Below, piece by piece: positions 1 through 7,086 of a stretch of 14,955 nucleotides of DNA; position 1 is the stretch's first letter; each line of letters opens with the position of its first letter. The stretch comes from Bacteroidales bacterium 45-6 (GTDB taxonomy: Bacteria; Bacteroidota; Bacteroidia; Bacteroidales; Dysgonomonadaceae), in NCBI GenBank assembly GCA_001897035.1, contig MKRS01000194.1, positions 1 to 14,955 of the forward strand, in the 5' to 3' direction. Made by a program: the position numbers and the translations under genes. The notes beneath the pieces were generated by a model. The model was given only the letters and a program-made list of their open reading frames with translations. It was not told where the DNA came from and searched no databases.

Positions 1-1815
1 GCACAATCTTCTGTAATAGCCGTTTTGCTCGTAGAGGTCGTTGTGAGTGCCTTGTTCCACCACCCGTGCTTCGTGCATCACGTAGATGATGTCGGCATCC
101 TTGATGGTTGATAACCGGTGTGCTATGACGAGGGTTGTCCTGTTCTTCATCAAATTTTCGAGGGCATCCTGCACCAATTTTTCAGACTCGGTGTCCAATG
201 CCGAAGTGGCTTCGTCGAGAATCAAGATTTGCGGATTCTTGAGTATGGCGCGGGCAATGCTGATACGTTGCCGCTGTCCGCCCGAAAGCTTGGAACCCCG
301 GTCGCCGATGTTGGTCTCGTATCCTTTTTCGGAAGCCGTGATGAAATCGTGGGCATTCGCCACTTTTGCGGCTTCTATCACCTGTTCCATCGTCGCGTTT
401 TCCACGCCGAAAGCGATGTTGTTGTAGAAGGTGTCGTTGAAAAGAATGGCCTCCTGGTTCACGTTGCCCATCAGAGAGCGCAGGTCGGTAGTCGTGGCCT
501 CCTTGATGTTGGTGTCGTCGATGTATATGCCGCCCTCTTCCACGTCGTAGAACCTTGGCAGCAAGTCAACAAGCGTCGATTTTCCCGATCCGGACTGCCC
601 CACCAGGGCTACTTTCTTTCCTTTCGGTATGCTGATGTTCACATTGTCAAGCACCTGGAGTGTGTCGTATTTGAAGTTGACATTGCGGTAGGTGATCCCT
701 TGGTTGAACGTGAGTTTTTTGGGTTGTTCTGGTTCGAGTATGTCGTTCTTGGCTGAGAGAATCTTGTCTATGCGCTCCACGGAGGCCATTCCCTTTTGGA
801 TGGCATACGCCGACTTGGACAAGTCCTTGGCCGGGTTGATAATCAGATAGAACACAGTGAGGTAAACGATGAATTGTGAAGCCTGGAGTCCGGTGTGCCA
901 GTCGAGGATCAATATTCCACCGAACCAGAGAACGAACACCAAGGTGATCGTGCCTAACAGTTCGCTCATCGGATGTGCCAGTTGCTGACGCACGGCCACC
1001 CTGTTGAGCAGCTTGCGAAGTGTGTCGTTGGAGATGTTGAAGCGTTGTTCGATTTTCTTTTGAGCGTTGAATGCCAGAATCACACGCAGGCCGCCCACCG
1101 TTTCTTCAATTTGCGAAATGAGGTATCCCCACAGGTTTTGAGCTTCCACCGACTGTTTCTTGAGGCTTTTTCCGATTTTGCCCATGACATAACCAGCAAT
1201 GGGCAGAAGCAGTAGCACGAAAACCGTGAGTTCCCAGCTCAGAAAGAGCAGATAGACGAGGTAGATAATAATCAATACCGGGTTTTTCGTAACCATATCC
1301 AAGGAATTCATCACCGAATTTTCCACCTCGCCCACGTCTCCCGTCATCCGGGCGATGATGTCGCCCTTGCGTTCGTTCGAGAAAAATTTCAAGGGAAGGG
1401 ACAGTATCTTGTCGTTGATTTGCTTGCGTATATCGCGTACCACACCCGTGCGGATCAGCGAGATGGTGTAGCCGCCAAAGAACATGGCGAGTACCCGCAA
1501 GATGGTCATGGCAGACAGTATTGCACCCAAAAGCAGCAAAACTGCCCCGGCGGAATATTGCTGCATGATGTCGGAAAGATACCAGAAAAAATTATTTTTC
1601 AGGCTGTTGAACAGGCTTGCCAAGTCCGAGCTATCGACTTTCATGTAGTGGTACTGGACTTTATCGACATTGAACAGGATGTTCAGGATTGGAATCAGTA
1701 ACGAAAAAGTAAAGGCATTTAGAAGTCCGTAAAAAATATTGAACAGGAGATTCCATACTGCCAGCTTCTTGTAGGGAGGCAAAAAACGCTTGATGAGAAT
1801 AATAAAATCTTTCAT
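1..1815 (-). CDS. MsbA-like ABC exporter, permease fused to ATPase (3' end cut by window edge)
   Basis: Half-transporter with an N-terminal membrane domain and a C-terminal ATPase; 605 residues are visible with no stop, so only the last few residues are probably missing (family length about 600-620). It starts at ATG 1815 (MKDFIILIKRFLPPYKK). Several hydrophobic segments occur within residues 1-320. The nucleotide-binding domain has Walker A GQSGSGKST (406-414), the ABC signature LSGGQ (510-514), Walker B ILILDE (D534, E535) and the switch histidine in AHRLST (H566). By family it should act as an inner-membrane homodimer that flips a lipid-like substrate; MsbA (lipid A core) is the closest named relative. 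The substrate cannot be read from sequence, and multidrug exporters share this architecture. No Shine-Dalgarno sequence precedes the start. The gene is divergent from the DUF3127 gene across about 390 bp. Confidence 0.93.
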   Translation of the reverse strand, partial: MKDFIILIKRFLPPYKKLAVWNLLFNIFYGLLNAFTFSLLIPILNILFNVDKVQYHYMKVDSSDLASLFNSLKNNFFWYLSDIMQQYSAGAVLLLLGAILSAMTILRVLAMFFGGYTISLIRTGVVRDIRKQINDKILSLPLKFFSNERKGDIIARMTGDVGEVENSVMNSLDMVTKNPVLIIIYLVYLLFLSWELTVFVLLLLPIAGYVMGKIGKSLKKQSVEAQNLWGYLISQIEETVGGLRVILAFNAQKKIEQRFNISNDTLRKLLNRVAVRQQLAHPMSELLGTITLVFVLWFGGILILDWHTGLQASQFIVYLTVFYLIINPAKDLSKSAYAIQKGMASVERIDKILSAKNDILEPEQPKKLTFNQGITYRNVNFKYDTLQVLDNVNISIPKGKKVALVGQSGSGKSTLVDLLPRFYDVEEGGIYIDDTNIKEATTTDLRSLMGNVNQEAILFNDTFYNNIAFGVENATMEQVIEAAKVANAHDFITASEKGYETNIGDRGSKLSGGQRQRISIARAILKNPQILILDEATSALDTESEKLVQDALENLMKNRTTLVIAHRLSTIKDADIIYVMHEARVVEQGTHNDLYEQNGYYRRLC

Positions 1816-2146
1816 AAAAAATGGTTGATCAAACTCTATTTTCTGAAATTGGGAACATGCCCAATTCCAGCCTTCAAAAAAGGCGCAAGTTACGCATAAT
1901 TCTTGAATCTTCGCACACCTCCGTGATGTCTCGCTTGGAGGAAATGGATTTAGAAATATGCCTTGTCCTGAAAAAATGCTGTTGTTTGTCAAGAAAAGGA
2001 ATCACGTCTTGAGAACTTGAGCTATATGCTGGTGGAAATATTTCCATGATTGAATCCAATTATTCCGATCTTCGGCCTGAAAATCTTGAGTAGGTATCCA
2101 CAGGTCATTGTAGCTTTTACTCTTTTTATTCCGTGGTGACAAAAAA
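1816..2146. other. intergenic region between divergent genes, no convincing gene
   Basis: About 330 bp upstream of the ABC exporter without a recognisable gene. Short open frames on both strands (1821-2012 plus, 1874-2059 minus) overlap each other, resemble no family I know and are probably chance. A 7-bp inverted repeat (AATTGGG/CCCAATT, 1847-1853 and 1860-1866) would lie in the leader of the ABC gene, about 30 nt before its start. No perfect minus-strand TAnnTTTG box was found here; the nearest variants are TAGAGTTTG (rc of 1830-1838) and TAACTTG (rc of 1886-1892). Confidence 0.5.
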
Positions 2147-2185
2147 TGTTTTAGAAGTGCGAATTTTTACCTAAGTTTGCACTTC
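2147..2185 (+). promoter_or_regulatory. Bacteroidetes-type promoter of the DUF3127 gene, with an overlapping inverted repeat
   Basis: A perfect -7 box TAAGTTTG lies at 2172-2179, with a TTTT (-33-like) element at 2149-2152, a 19-nt spacer. A 7-bp inverted repeat GAAGTGC/GCACTTC (2154-2160 and 2179-2185) brackets the spacer and the -7 box, a position suited to a dimeric repressor. Transcription would begin near 2186, leaving a leader of about 17 nt. The promoter match is seen in sequence; operator function is inference. Confidence 0.65.
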
Positions 2186-2202
2186 AAAACAAAGAGAACA
2201 TC

Positions 2203-2574
2203 ATGGAACTTACAGCAAGATTAATTCAATTGCTACCGATTCAGACTGGGACTGGTAGAAATGGAGAGTGGAAAAAACAGGACATAATTGTAGAGACAGA
2301 TGGGCAGTACCCCAAAAAAGTTTGTATCTCTATTTGGGGCGACAAGGCGAGTCCCTCGGTGCTTCAAGTGGGCAATATATTGAGTATTTCCTTCGATGTG
2401 GAAAGCCGCGAATACAACGGGCGGTGGTACACCGATGTGAAGGCCTGGAAAGTGGACATGGCTGGGGTCAATTCTGCATCACAAGCTCCTTCTTTCCCTG
2501 ATGCCGCCGCATTTCCTCCGCCTCCTGCAGAGCCGGTCAGTTTTGAGAGCGACAAAGACGATTTGCCATTCTGA
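2203..2574 (+). CDS. DUF3127 family protein, SSB-like OB-fold candidate with acidic C-terminal tip
   Basis: A 123-residue protein common in Bacteroidetes. Residues 1-85 are a compact beta-rich domain (MELTARLIQLLPIQTG..., ending around YTDVKAWKVDM) whose spacing resembles OB-fold single-strand DNA-binding proteins. A Pro/Ala-rich linker follows (about 95-112), then a charged tail ending in DDLPF (119-123). That ending closely matches the C-terminal tip with which bacterial SSB recruits repair and replication proteins. The family has no assigned function to my knowledge, so nucleic-acid binding is inference from the fold-like pattern plus tail. It starts at ATG 2203, 23 nt after a clear -7 box, and is monocistronic: a strong terminator follows within 11 nt. 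It faces frdB convergently. Confidence 0.88.
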   Translation: MELTARLIQLLPIQTGTGRNGEWKKQDIIVETDGQYPKKVCISIWGDKASPSVLQVGNILSISFDVESREYNGRWYTDVKAWKVDMAGVNSASQAPSFPDAAAFPPPPAEPVSFESDKDDLPF

Positions 2575-2584
2575 AAATAGGACA

Positions 2585-2629
2585 AAAAAGGATGGGGCCG
2601 GCGAAAATTTCGTTGGCCCCATCCTTTTT
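2585..2629 (+). terminator. strong bidirectional terminator after the DUF3127 gene
   Basis: A perfect 15-bp stem (2585-2599 with 2615-2629; core GGATGGGGCC) has an A-run on the left and a T-run on the right. The inner bases (CGAAAATTTCG) can extend pairing almost to the tip through two G-U pairs. The T-run follows the stem on either strand, so it can stop both the DUF3127 transcript and any frd read-through. Confidence 0.9.
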
Positions 2630-2673
2630 ACATCCAACCGGTAAAAATGCGGTCTGCTTTGCGCTGTATGCAA

Positions 2674-2704
2674 AAAAAGACGGGGTCAACAGCCCCGTCT
2701 TTTT
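2674..2704 (-). terminator. rho-independent terminator of the frdCAB operon
   Basis: A 12-bp perfect stem (2674-2685 with 2693-2704; core GACGGGG/CCCCGTC) and a 7-nt loop lie 22 nt beyond the frdB stop on the minus strand. A/T flanks on both sides make it usable in both directions. With the hairpin at 2585-2629 it forms a double barrier between convergent genes. Confidence 0.88.
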
Positions 2705-2726
2705 CTATTGGTAAGAACTAAATTTC

Positions 2727-3482
2727 TTAGTCGTTGAATTTCGCTTTCAAGAATTCGCGGTTCAAACGGGCGATGTTGCTGATCGAAATGCTTTTGGGGC
2801 ATTCCACTTCGCAAGCACCGGTGTTGGTGCAGGCCCCGAAGCCAAGTTCGTCCATTTTTGCCACCATGTTTTTCGCACGGGTAGCCGCTTCCACTTTTCC
2901 TTGGGGAAGAAGTGCCAGCTGGCTGACTTTGGCAGAGAGGAACAACATGGCTGAACCATTCTTGCAAGCAGCCACACAAGCTCCACAACCGATACAGCTG
3001 GCTGCATCCATCGCTTCGTCAGCAATTGGCTTCGGAATGGCAATGGCATTGGCATCAGGTACGCCACCAGTGTTCACCGACACGTAACCTCCAGCCTGAA
3101 TGATTTTATCGAAAGCACGGCGATCCACCATCAAGTCACGGATCACAGGGAATCCGGCCGAACGCCAAGGTTCGACGGTGATGGTTTCTCCATCCTTGAA
3201 TTTGCGCATGTGCAACTGGCAAGTGGTTACGTCTTCGTCTGGCCCGTGAGGATGTCCGTTCACATACAAACTGCACATCCCGCAGATGCCTTCGCGGCAG
3301 TCGTGGTCGAATACCACAGGCTCTTCGCCCTTGTTGATTAATGTTTCGTTCAGAATGTCGAGCATTTCAAGGAAAGAAGTATCCACAGACACACCGTCCA
3401 AAGAATAATCTTTAAAAGCACCTTGGTATTTTGGCCCTTTTTGACGCCAAATCTTAAGTTTTATGTTGATTGTTTTATCCAT
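2727..3482 (-). CDS. frdB: fumarate reductase/succinate dehydrogenase iron-sulfur subunit
   Basis: A 251-residue electron-transfer subunit linking the flavoprotein to the membrane cytochrome b. The N-terminal plant-type ferredoxin domain binds [2Fe-2S] through C62, C67, C70 (CREGICGMC) and C88. The C-terminal bacterial ferredoxin domain has [11 protein letters not shown] (C163, C166, C169, C173) and [12 protein letters not shown] (C218, C224, C228). By analogy with E. coli FrdB, C163/C166/C169/C228 hold [4Fe-4S] and C173/C218/C224 hold [3Fe-4S]; all ligands are present. Length is normal for the family. It is the last gene of the C-A-B operon, 111 bp after frdA, and is followed by a terminator. 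In anaerobic Bacteroidetes this complex mainly reduces fumarate, but sequence alone does not fix the direction, so sdhB is an equally valid name. Confidence 0.96.
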   Translation of the reverse strand: MDKTINIKLKIWRQKGPKYQGAFKDYSLDGVSVDTSFLEMLDILNETLINKGEEPVVFDHDCREGICGMCSLYVNGHPHGPDEDVTTCQLHMRKFKDGETITVEPWRSAGFPVIRDLMVDRRAFDKIIQAGGYVSVNTGGVPDANAIAIPKPIADEAMDAASCIGCGACVAACKNGSAMLFLSAKVSQLALLPQGKVEAATRAKNMVAKMDELGFGACTNTGACEVECPKSISISNIARLNREFLKAKFND

Positions 3483-3562
3483 AATGTAAGCCCCCGTTAT
3501 TTTCTCCAGAAGAGAAGATTAGAAGTTTTTATTTTAATAATTTATGTAAATACCCCGTATAA

Positions 3563-3582
3563 AGCCTTCCTTACAGAAGGTT
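3563..3582 (-). repeat. small hairpin in the frdA-frdB spacer
   Basis: AGCCTTC (3563-3569) can pair with GAAGGTT (3576-3582) around a 6-nt loop: seven pairs including one G-U. It lies in the 111-nt spacer just after the frdA stop on the minus strand and has no U-run. I see no TAnnTTTG box in the spacer, so frdB is probably read from the frdC promoter. The hairpin may mark mRNA processing or stability, or be chance. Confidence 0.4.
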
Positions 3583-3593
3583 GGAGGGGCTTA

Positions 3594-5552
3594 TTATGAT
3601 TTATAGTTGCGTTGTTGTCTTACTACGAATTCGTAATCAAGCGGTTCTTTCACCAATTCAGGGGCCGATCCGTCTTGCACATATTTCCAACAAGCCACAT
3701 AAGAGAATTCGTCGTCGTGACGGAGAGCTTCTCCTTCCGGAGTCTGGTGTTCTTCGCGGAAGTGACCGCCACAAGACTCTTTCCGGTTGAGCGCATCGTA
3801 AGCCATCAACAGGCCGATTTCGATAAAGTCATCTAAGCGAAGGGCTTTTTCCAATTCAGTATTCAAGTCGTTGGGTTCTCCAGGAATGTATAGGTTTGTC
3901 CAGAAATCATTTTTCAAAGCTTTCAATTCTTCAATCGCTTTGGTCAACGATGCTTCAGTGCGAGCCATACCCACATTGTCCCACATAATCAAACCAAGTT
4001 TCTTGTGAATGGAATCCACAGAATGTTTTCCCTTGATGGCAAACAACTTCGCGATCTTCTGTTTGATTCCGTTTTCGGCTTCGTCAAATTCGGGAAGCGA
4101 TGTGCTGAAGCGAGGAACAGTGATTTGATCGGCCAAATAGTTTTGGATAGTATAAGGCAATACGAAATATCCGTCAGCCAAACCTTGCATCAACGCAGAA
4201 GCTCCCAAACGGTTAGCTCCGTGGTCTGAGAAGTTGGCTTCACCGATGGCGAACAATCCTTTGATGGATGTTTGCAATTCGTAATCCACCCAGATTCCAC
4301 CCATTGTGTAGTGAATGGCAGGGTATATCATCATCGGAGTTTCGTAAGGGTTTTCGTCCACGATTTTTTCGTACATCTGGAACAAGTTGCCGTATTTGGC
4401 TTCCACCACACTCTTGCCAAGACGTTGGATGGCAGCAGAGAAGTCAAGGTAAACGGCCAGACCTGTGTTGTTCACACCAAAACCGGCATCGCATCTTTCT
4501 TTGGCTGCACGGGAAGCCACGTCACGAGGAACCAAGTTACCGAATGCAGGGTAACGTCTTTCCAAGTAATAGTCGCGGTCTTCTTCTTTGATTTGTGTCG
4601 GTTTCAATTTTCCTGCACGAATAGCTTCCGCATCTTCTTTTTTCTTAGGCACCCAAATGCGACCGTCGTTACGAAGAGATTCGGACATCAAGGTCAATTT
4701 TGATTGGAATTCTCCGTGGACAGGGATACATGTAGGGTGGATCTGAGCATAACATGGATTTGCAAAATATGCACCCTTTTTATACGCCTGGATTAATGGC
4801 GATCCATTGGAACCCATCGCGTTTGTGGAAAGGAAGAATGTGTTTCCGTATCCACCTGTTCCAAGCACAACGGCGTGGGCAGAGAAACGTTCGATTTCGC
4901 CTGTCACCAAGTTGCGGGCGATGATACCACGGGCACGGCCATCGATGATAACCACGTCCAACATTTCGTAGCGGGAATACAGCTTCACGCTGCCTTTGGC
5001 TACTTGGCGGCTCAATGCGGAATAAGCTCCCAGCAACAACTGTTGTCCGGTTTGACCTTTCGCATAAAATGTACGGGAAACCTGAGCACCACCGAAAGAG
5101 CGGTTGTCCAGCAAGCCTCCATATTCGCGGGCAAAAGGAACACCTTGCGCCACGCATTGGTCGATAATGTTGTTCGACACTTCAGCCAAACGATGAACGT
5201 TTGCTTCACGGGCACGGTAGTCTCCACCTTTGATCGTATCGTAGAACAAACGGTAAACCGAGTCACCGTCATTTTGATAATTCTTGGCAGCGTTTATACC
5301 CCCTTGTGCCGCAATGGAGTGTGCACGGCGAGGTGAATCTTGGATACAGAAGTTCAACACGTTGAAGCCCAGCTCTCCCAGTGAAGCAGCCGCCGAGCCT
5401 CCAGCCAAACCTGTTCCAACAACGATGATGTCGAGGCGGCGTTTGTTGGCTGGGTTCACCAACTTCTGGTGACCTTTATAGCTTGTCCATTTTTCGGCCA
5501 AAGGACCTTCCGGAATTTTCGAGTCTTTTTTTGGATCTAATATTGTAGTCAT
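3594..5552 (-). CDS. frdA: fumarate reductase/succinate dehydrogenase flavoprotein subunit
   Basis: The 652-residue catalytic subunit interconverting fumarate and succinate on covalently bound FAD. The dinucleotide-binding motif is [20 protein letters not shown] (43-62). [11 protein letters not shown] (75-85) contains the expected FAD-linking histidine H78. Substrate-side motifs follow: HPTC (H272), the probable catalytic arginine in PRDVASRA (R343), HYTMGGI (H414) and [18 protein letters not shown] (437-454). Length and motif order match the flavoproteins that pair with a single diheme cytochrome b, as in Wolinella FrdCAB. It lies 50 bp downstream of frdC. The start at ATG 5552 puts the FAD-binding strand near residue 40, normal for this subgroup. 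sdhA is an equally valid name, since the physiological direction is not visible. Confidence 0.97.
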   Translation of the reverse strand: MTTILDPKKDSKIPEGPLAEKWTSYKGHQKLVNPANKRRLDIIVVGTGLAGGSAAASLGELGFNVLNFCIQDSPRRAHSIAAQGGINAAKNYQNDGDSVYRLFYDTIKGGDYRAREANVHRLAEVSNNIIDQCVAQGVPFAREYGGLLDNRSFGGAQVSRTFYAKGQTGQQLLLGAYSALSRQVAKGSVKLYSRYEMLDVVIIDGRARGIIARNLVTGEIERFSAHAVVLGTGGYGNTFFLSTNAMGSNGSPLIQAYKKGAYFANPCYAQIHPTCIPVHGEFQSKLTLMSESLRNDGRIWVPKKKEDAEAIRAGKLKPTQIKEEDRDYYLERRYPAFGNLVPRDVASRAAKERCDAGFGVNNTGLAVYLDFSAAIQRLGKSVVEAKYGNLFQMYEKIVDENPYETPMMIYPAIHYTMGGIWVDYELQTSIKGLFAIGEANFSDHGANRLGASALMQGLADGYFVLPYTIQNYLADQITVPRFSTSLPEFDEAENGIKQKIAKLFAIKGKHSVDSIHKKLGLIMWDNVGMARTEASLTKAIEELKALKNDFWTNLYIPGEPNDLNTELEKALRLDDFIEIGLLMAYDALNRKESCGGHFREEHQTPEGEALRHDDEFSYVACWKYVQDGSAPELVKEPLDYEFVVRQQRNYKS

Positions 5553-5602
5553 AACTGTTTATTTTCTTTTAATCTAATTATTAATTGAATTCAATCTTCT
5601 AA

Positions 5603-6319
5603 TTAGTAGTACATTGCAACTGTAGAAGGATCGATGACAGATCTTGCATAAAAGTAAATGGTGACAAAAGCAAAGGCCAACATGACAACTGTTGCAAAGA
5701 TGTTGCCGATCACTTTCCAGCGGCTCAACCATATTTTCCCGCTTGTGCCGATGGTTTGGAATGCACTCCAAATGCCATGGGAAAGGTGGAACCACAATGC
5801 AACGTACCAAATCAAGTAAGCTACAACAACCCAAAGGTGGCTAAAATAGAATTTGACAAACTCTGCTCCGTCTTTCGGGCTCACAGTGCTTGTTCCAAGT
5901 GCTACTTCGTGGTGTCCCATGAGTTCGGTGAACATCATTTTATACCAAAATTGGCTGAAGTGCAACAGCATGAAGCCAACGATGATGATACCCAGCACAA
6001 ACATGTTTTGAGATGCCCATTCCACTCCTGAAGGACGCACCGAAACTGCGTAATTTGCATTTCCGCGTGCCTTGCGGTTTTGCAATGTCAGCAACAAGGC
6101 GTAGATGAAATGGATGGCAACGAATCCACCCAGAACGGCTGTTCCCGCTACGGCGTACCAGTTAGCTCCCAGCAAGCCACAAATCGTATTGTAAGCATCT
6201 TCCGAAAAGACAGCCACCATATTCATTGTCGCATGGAAAATTAGAAAAAATACAAGAAAGAATCCTGAAACGCTCATTATCAGTTTCCTTCCGATAGAAG
6301 AATTTAGTAACCAACTCAT
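5603..6319 (-). CDS. frdC: fumarate reductase/succinate dehydrogenase cytochrome b subunit (B-type, diheme)
   Basis: A 238-residue membrane anchor with about five helices (roughly 12-36, 58-80, 104-124, 158-182, 200-225). It carries the two b hemes and the menaquinone site in Wolinella-type complexes. Histidines placed as heme ligands are H29, H70, H120 and H178 or H181, one per helix as in the B-type family. A single C subunit, rather than separate C and D anchors, fits the C-A-B gene order seen here. It is the first gene of the operon, with a -7 box TAATTTTG about 105 nt upstream of the start. Low-potential menaquinone is the expected quinone, which agrees with the menaquinone-pathway fusion gene on the other side of the intergenic region. 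Confidence 0.95.
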   Translation of the reverse strand: MSWLLNSSIGRKLIMSVSGFFLVFFLIFHATMNMVAVFSEDAYNTICGLLGANWYAVAGTAVLGGFVAIHFIYALLLTLQNRKARGNANYAVSVRPSGVEWASQNMFVLGIIIVGFMLLHFSQFWYKMMFTELMGHHEVALGTSTVSPKDGAEFVKFYFSHLWVVVAYLIWYVALWFHLSHGIWSAFQTIGTSGKIWLSRWKVIGNIFATVVMLAFAFVTIYFYARSVIDPSTVAMYY

Positions 6320-6424
6320 AAAAAGAAATAGTTTTAGTTATTTGAATAGATTTGAATTGTCATTGGTGAACAATATACGGCAACTATGCCTTATAAGTAT
6401 TTTCAATCTCTATTTATAGCCGTG

Positions 6425-6432
6425 CAAAATTA
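6425..6432 (-). promoter_or_regulatory. -7 promoter element of the frdCAB operon
   Basis: On the minus strand the bases read TAATTTTG followed by CACGG, a perfect TAnnTTTG box and the only such match I found upstream of frdC. It predicts a leader of about 100 nt. No good -33 TTTG is visible about 20 nt upstream (the minus strand reads TTCA at 6455-6452), so an activator may help, or the match may be chance. Confidence 0.55.
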
Positions 6433-6514
6433 GCCTAAAATGCCAACTCCATGAAGCTTTTCCGTGTTTTTTTCGGTTGTTTTCCATTATTTAGATCGAT
6501 TATACATAAAGGCG

Positions 6515-6707
6515 TTTTCATGAAACAAAAAAGGTCTTCAATTAGATAATAACAAGGTTTTTACATGAAAAAAAGTGGCCGCGCAAATGCGAATGTGTCG
6601 AACGCTCTGATTTTAAGAAAAAAATAGCGGTGTTTTTGAGCAAATAAAACTTGCACCTTCATTTTCACCGCCTTCGCGGCGTTCGTAAAGCCTTTTTCAT
6701 GGAAAAA
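6515..6707. repeat. three copies of a TTTT-CATG-AAAA near-palindrome
   Basis: Copies lie at 6515-6525 (TTTTCATGAAA, containing a perfect 10-bp palindrome), 6558-6574 (TTTTTACATGAAAAAAA) and 6693-6707 (TTTTTCATGGAAAAA). Such spaced near-palindromes can be regulator sites, but A/T-rich DNA produces them easily. Confidence 0.4.
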
Positions 6708-6904
6708 CGTTACAAGATAAGCAAAAAAATGCAAATGTGGATGCAGCCGTGTCGGAAAAAGGGATGCAAGGCTTTCGTATGTGGAAAAAAGCCTCCTTTT
6801 CGGATGGTCTTAACATAAAATAAGAGTCTCGATGGGCGAAACCCTTGTTCTTTTTTCAAGCAAAAAATTCAAAGGCGAGATAGCAGTAGTTTTAAGCCAA
6901 TGAT

Positions 6905-6912
6905 TATCTTTG
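6905..6912 (+). promoter_or_regulatory. candidate -7 element upstream of the HAD-hotdog gene
   Basis: A perfect TAnnTTTG match (TATCTTTG) that would start a transcript near 6918 and give the fusion gene a leader of about 165 nt. No clear TTTG lies 19-21 nt upstream. It competes with the second box at 7072-7079. Confidence 0.4.
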
Positions 6913-7071
6913 TTCATGGCAAACATTCAGAAGTGAATTATTCTGTACAGGCTTGAAGCCATCCTTTGGTCACTGCATCAGAAACCGGAGAGATTTTGTT
7001 CATCCCCAAAATGATGATTTGGCAAGAAAAACAATCAATTAGGAAAACATGGCACGAACCTGTGCGAAACT

Positions 7072-7079
7072 TATATTTG
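7072..7079 (+). promoter_or_regulatory. candidate -7 element directly before the HAD-hotdog start codon
   Basis: TATATTTG matches TAnnTTTG perfectly and ends 7 nt before ATG 7087, so transcription from it would begin almost at the start codon and give a leaderless or near-leaderless mRNA. No clear -33 element is seen. The start codon itself is well supported, because the HAD nucleophile motif begins only nine residues in. Confidence 0.4.
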
Positions 7080-7086
7080 ACGAAAT

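Larger units (their letters stand above)
6433..7071. other. long AT-rich non-coding region between frdC and the HAD-hotdog gene
   Basis: About 640 bp without a recognisable gene. It has many A and T runs, three near-palindromes built on TTTT-CATG-AAAA (separate entry), a short GC-rich hairpin CGCC-TTCG-CGGCG near 6668-6680, an inverted repeat GCGGTG/CACCGC (6627-6632 and 6666-6671), and GGATGCA twice (6739-6745 and 6762-6768). One minus-strand frame (6938-7126) is open but overlaps the start of the next gene and resembles nothing I know. A small RNA or a large regulatory region is possible; I cannot tell which. Confidence 0.5.

Noticed and set aside
86..1701. Several plus-strand open frames (86-427, 118-756, 973-1215, 1420-1701)
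   Set aside because: They are antisense to the ABC exporter, whose minus-strand frame carries all the ATPase motifs; these translations show no family pattern.
1821..2059. Small overlapping frames upstream of the ABC gene, 63 residues on plus and 61 on minus
   Set aside because: They overlap each other, have no promoter or family resemblance, and their composition does not favour either.
4268..5336. Plus-strand frames of 107-153 residues inside frdA
   Set aside because: Shadows of a fully motif-supported flavoprotein gene.
6739..6795. Direct repeat GGATGCA...GGAAAAA as a possible CRISPR-like or satellite array
   Set aside because: Only two imperfect copies with no regular spacers; no CRISPR array or insertion sequence ends were seen anywhere in the window.
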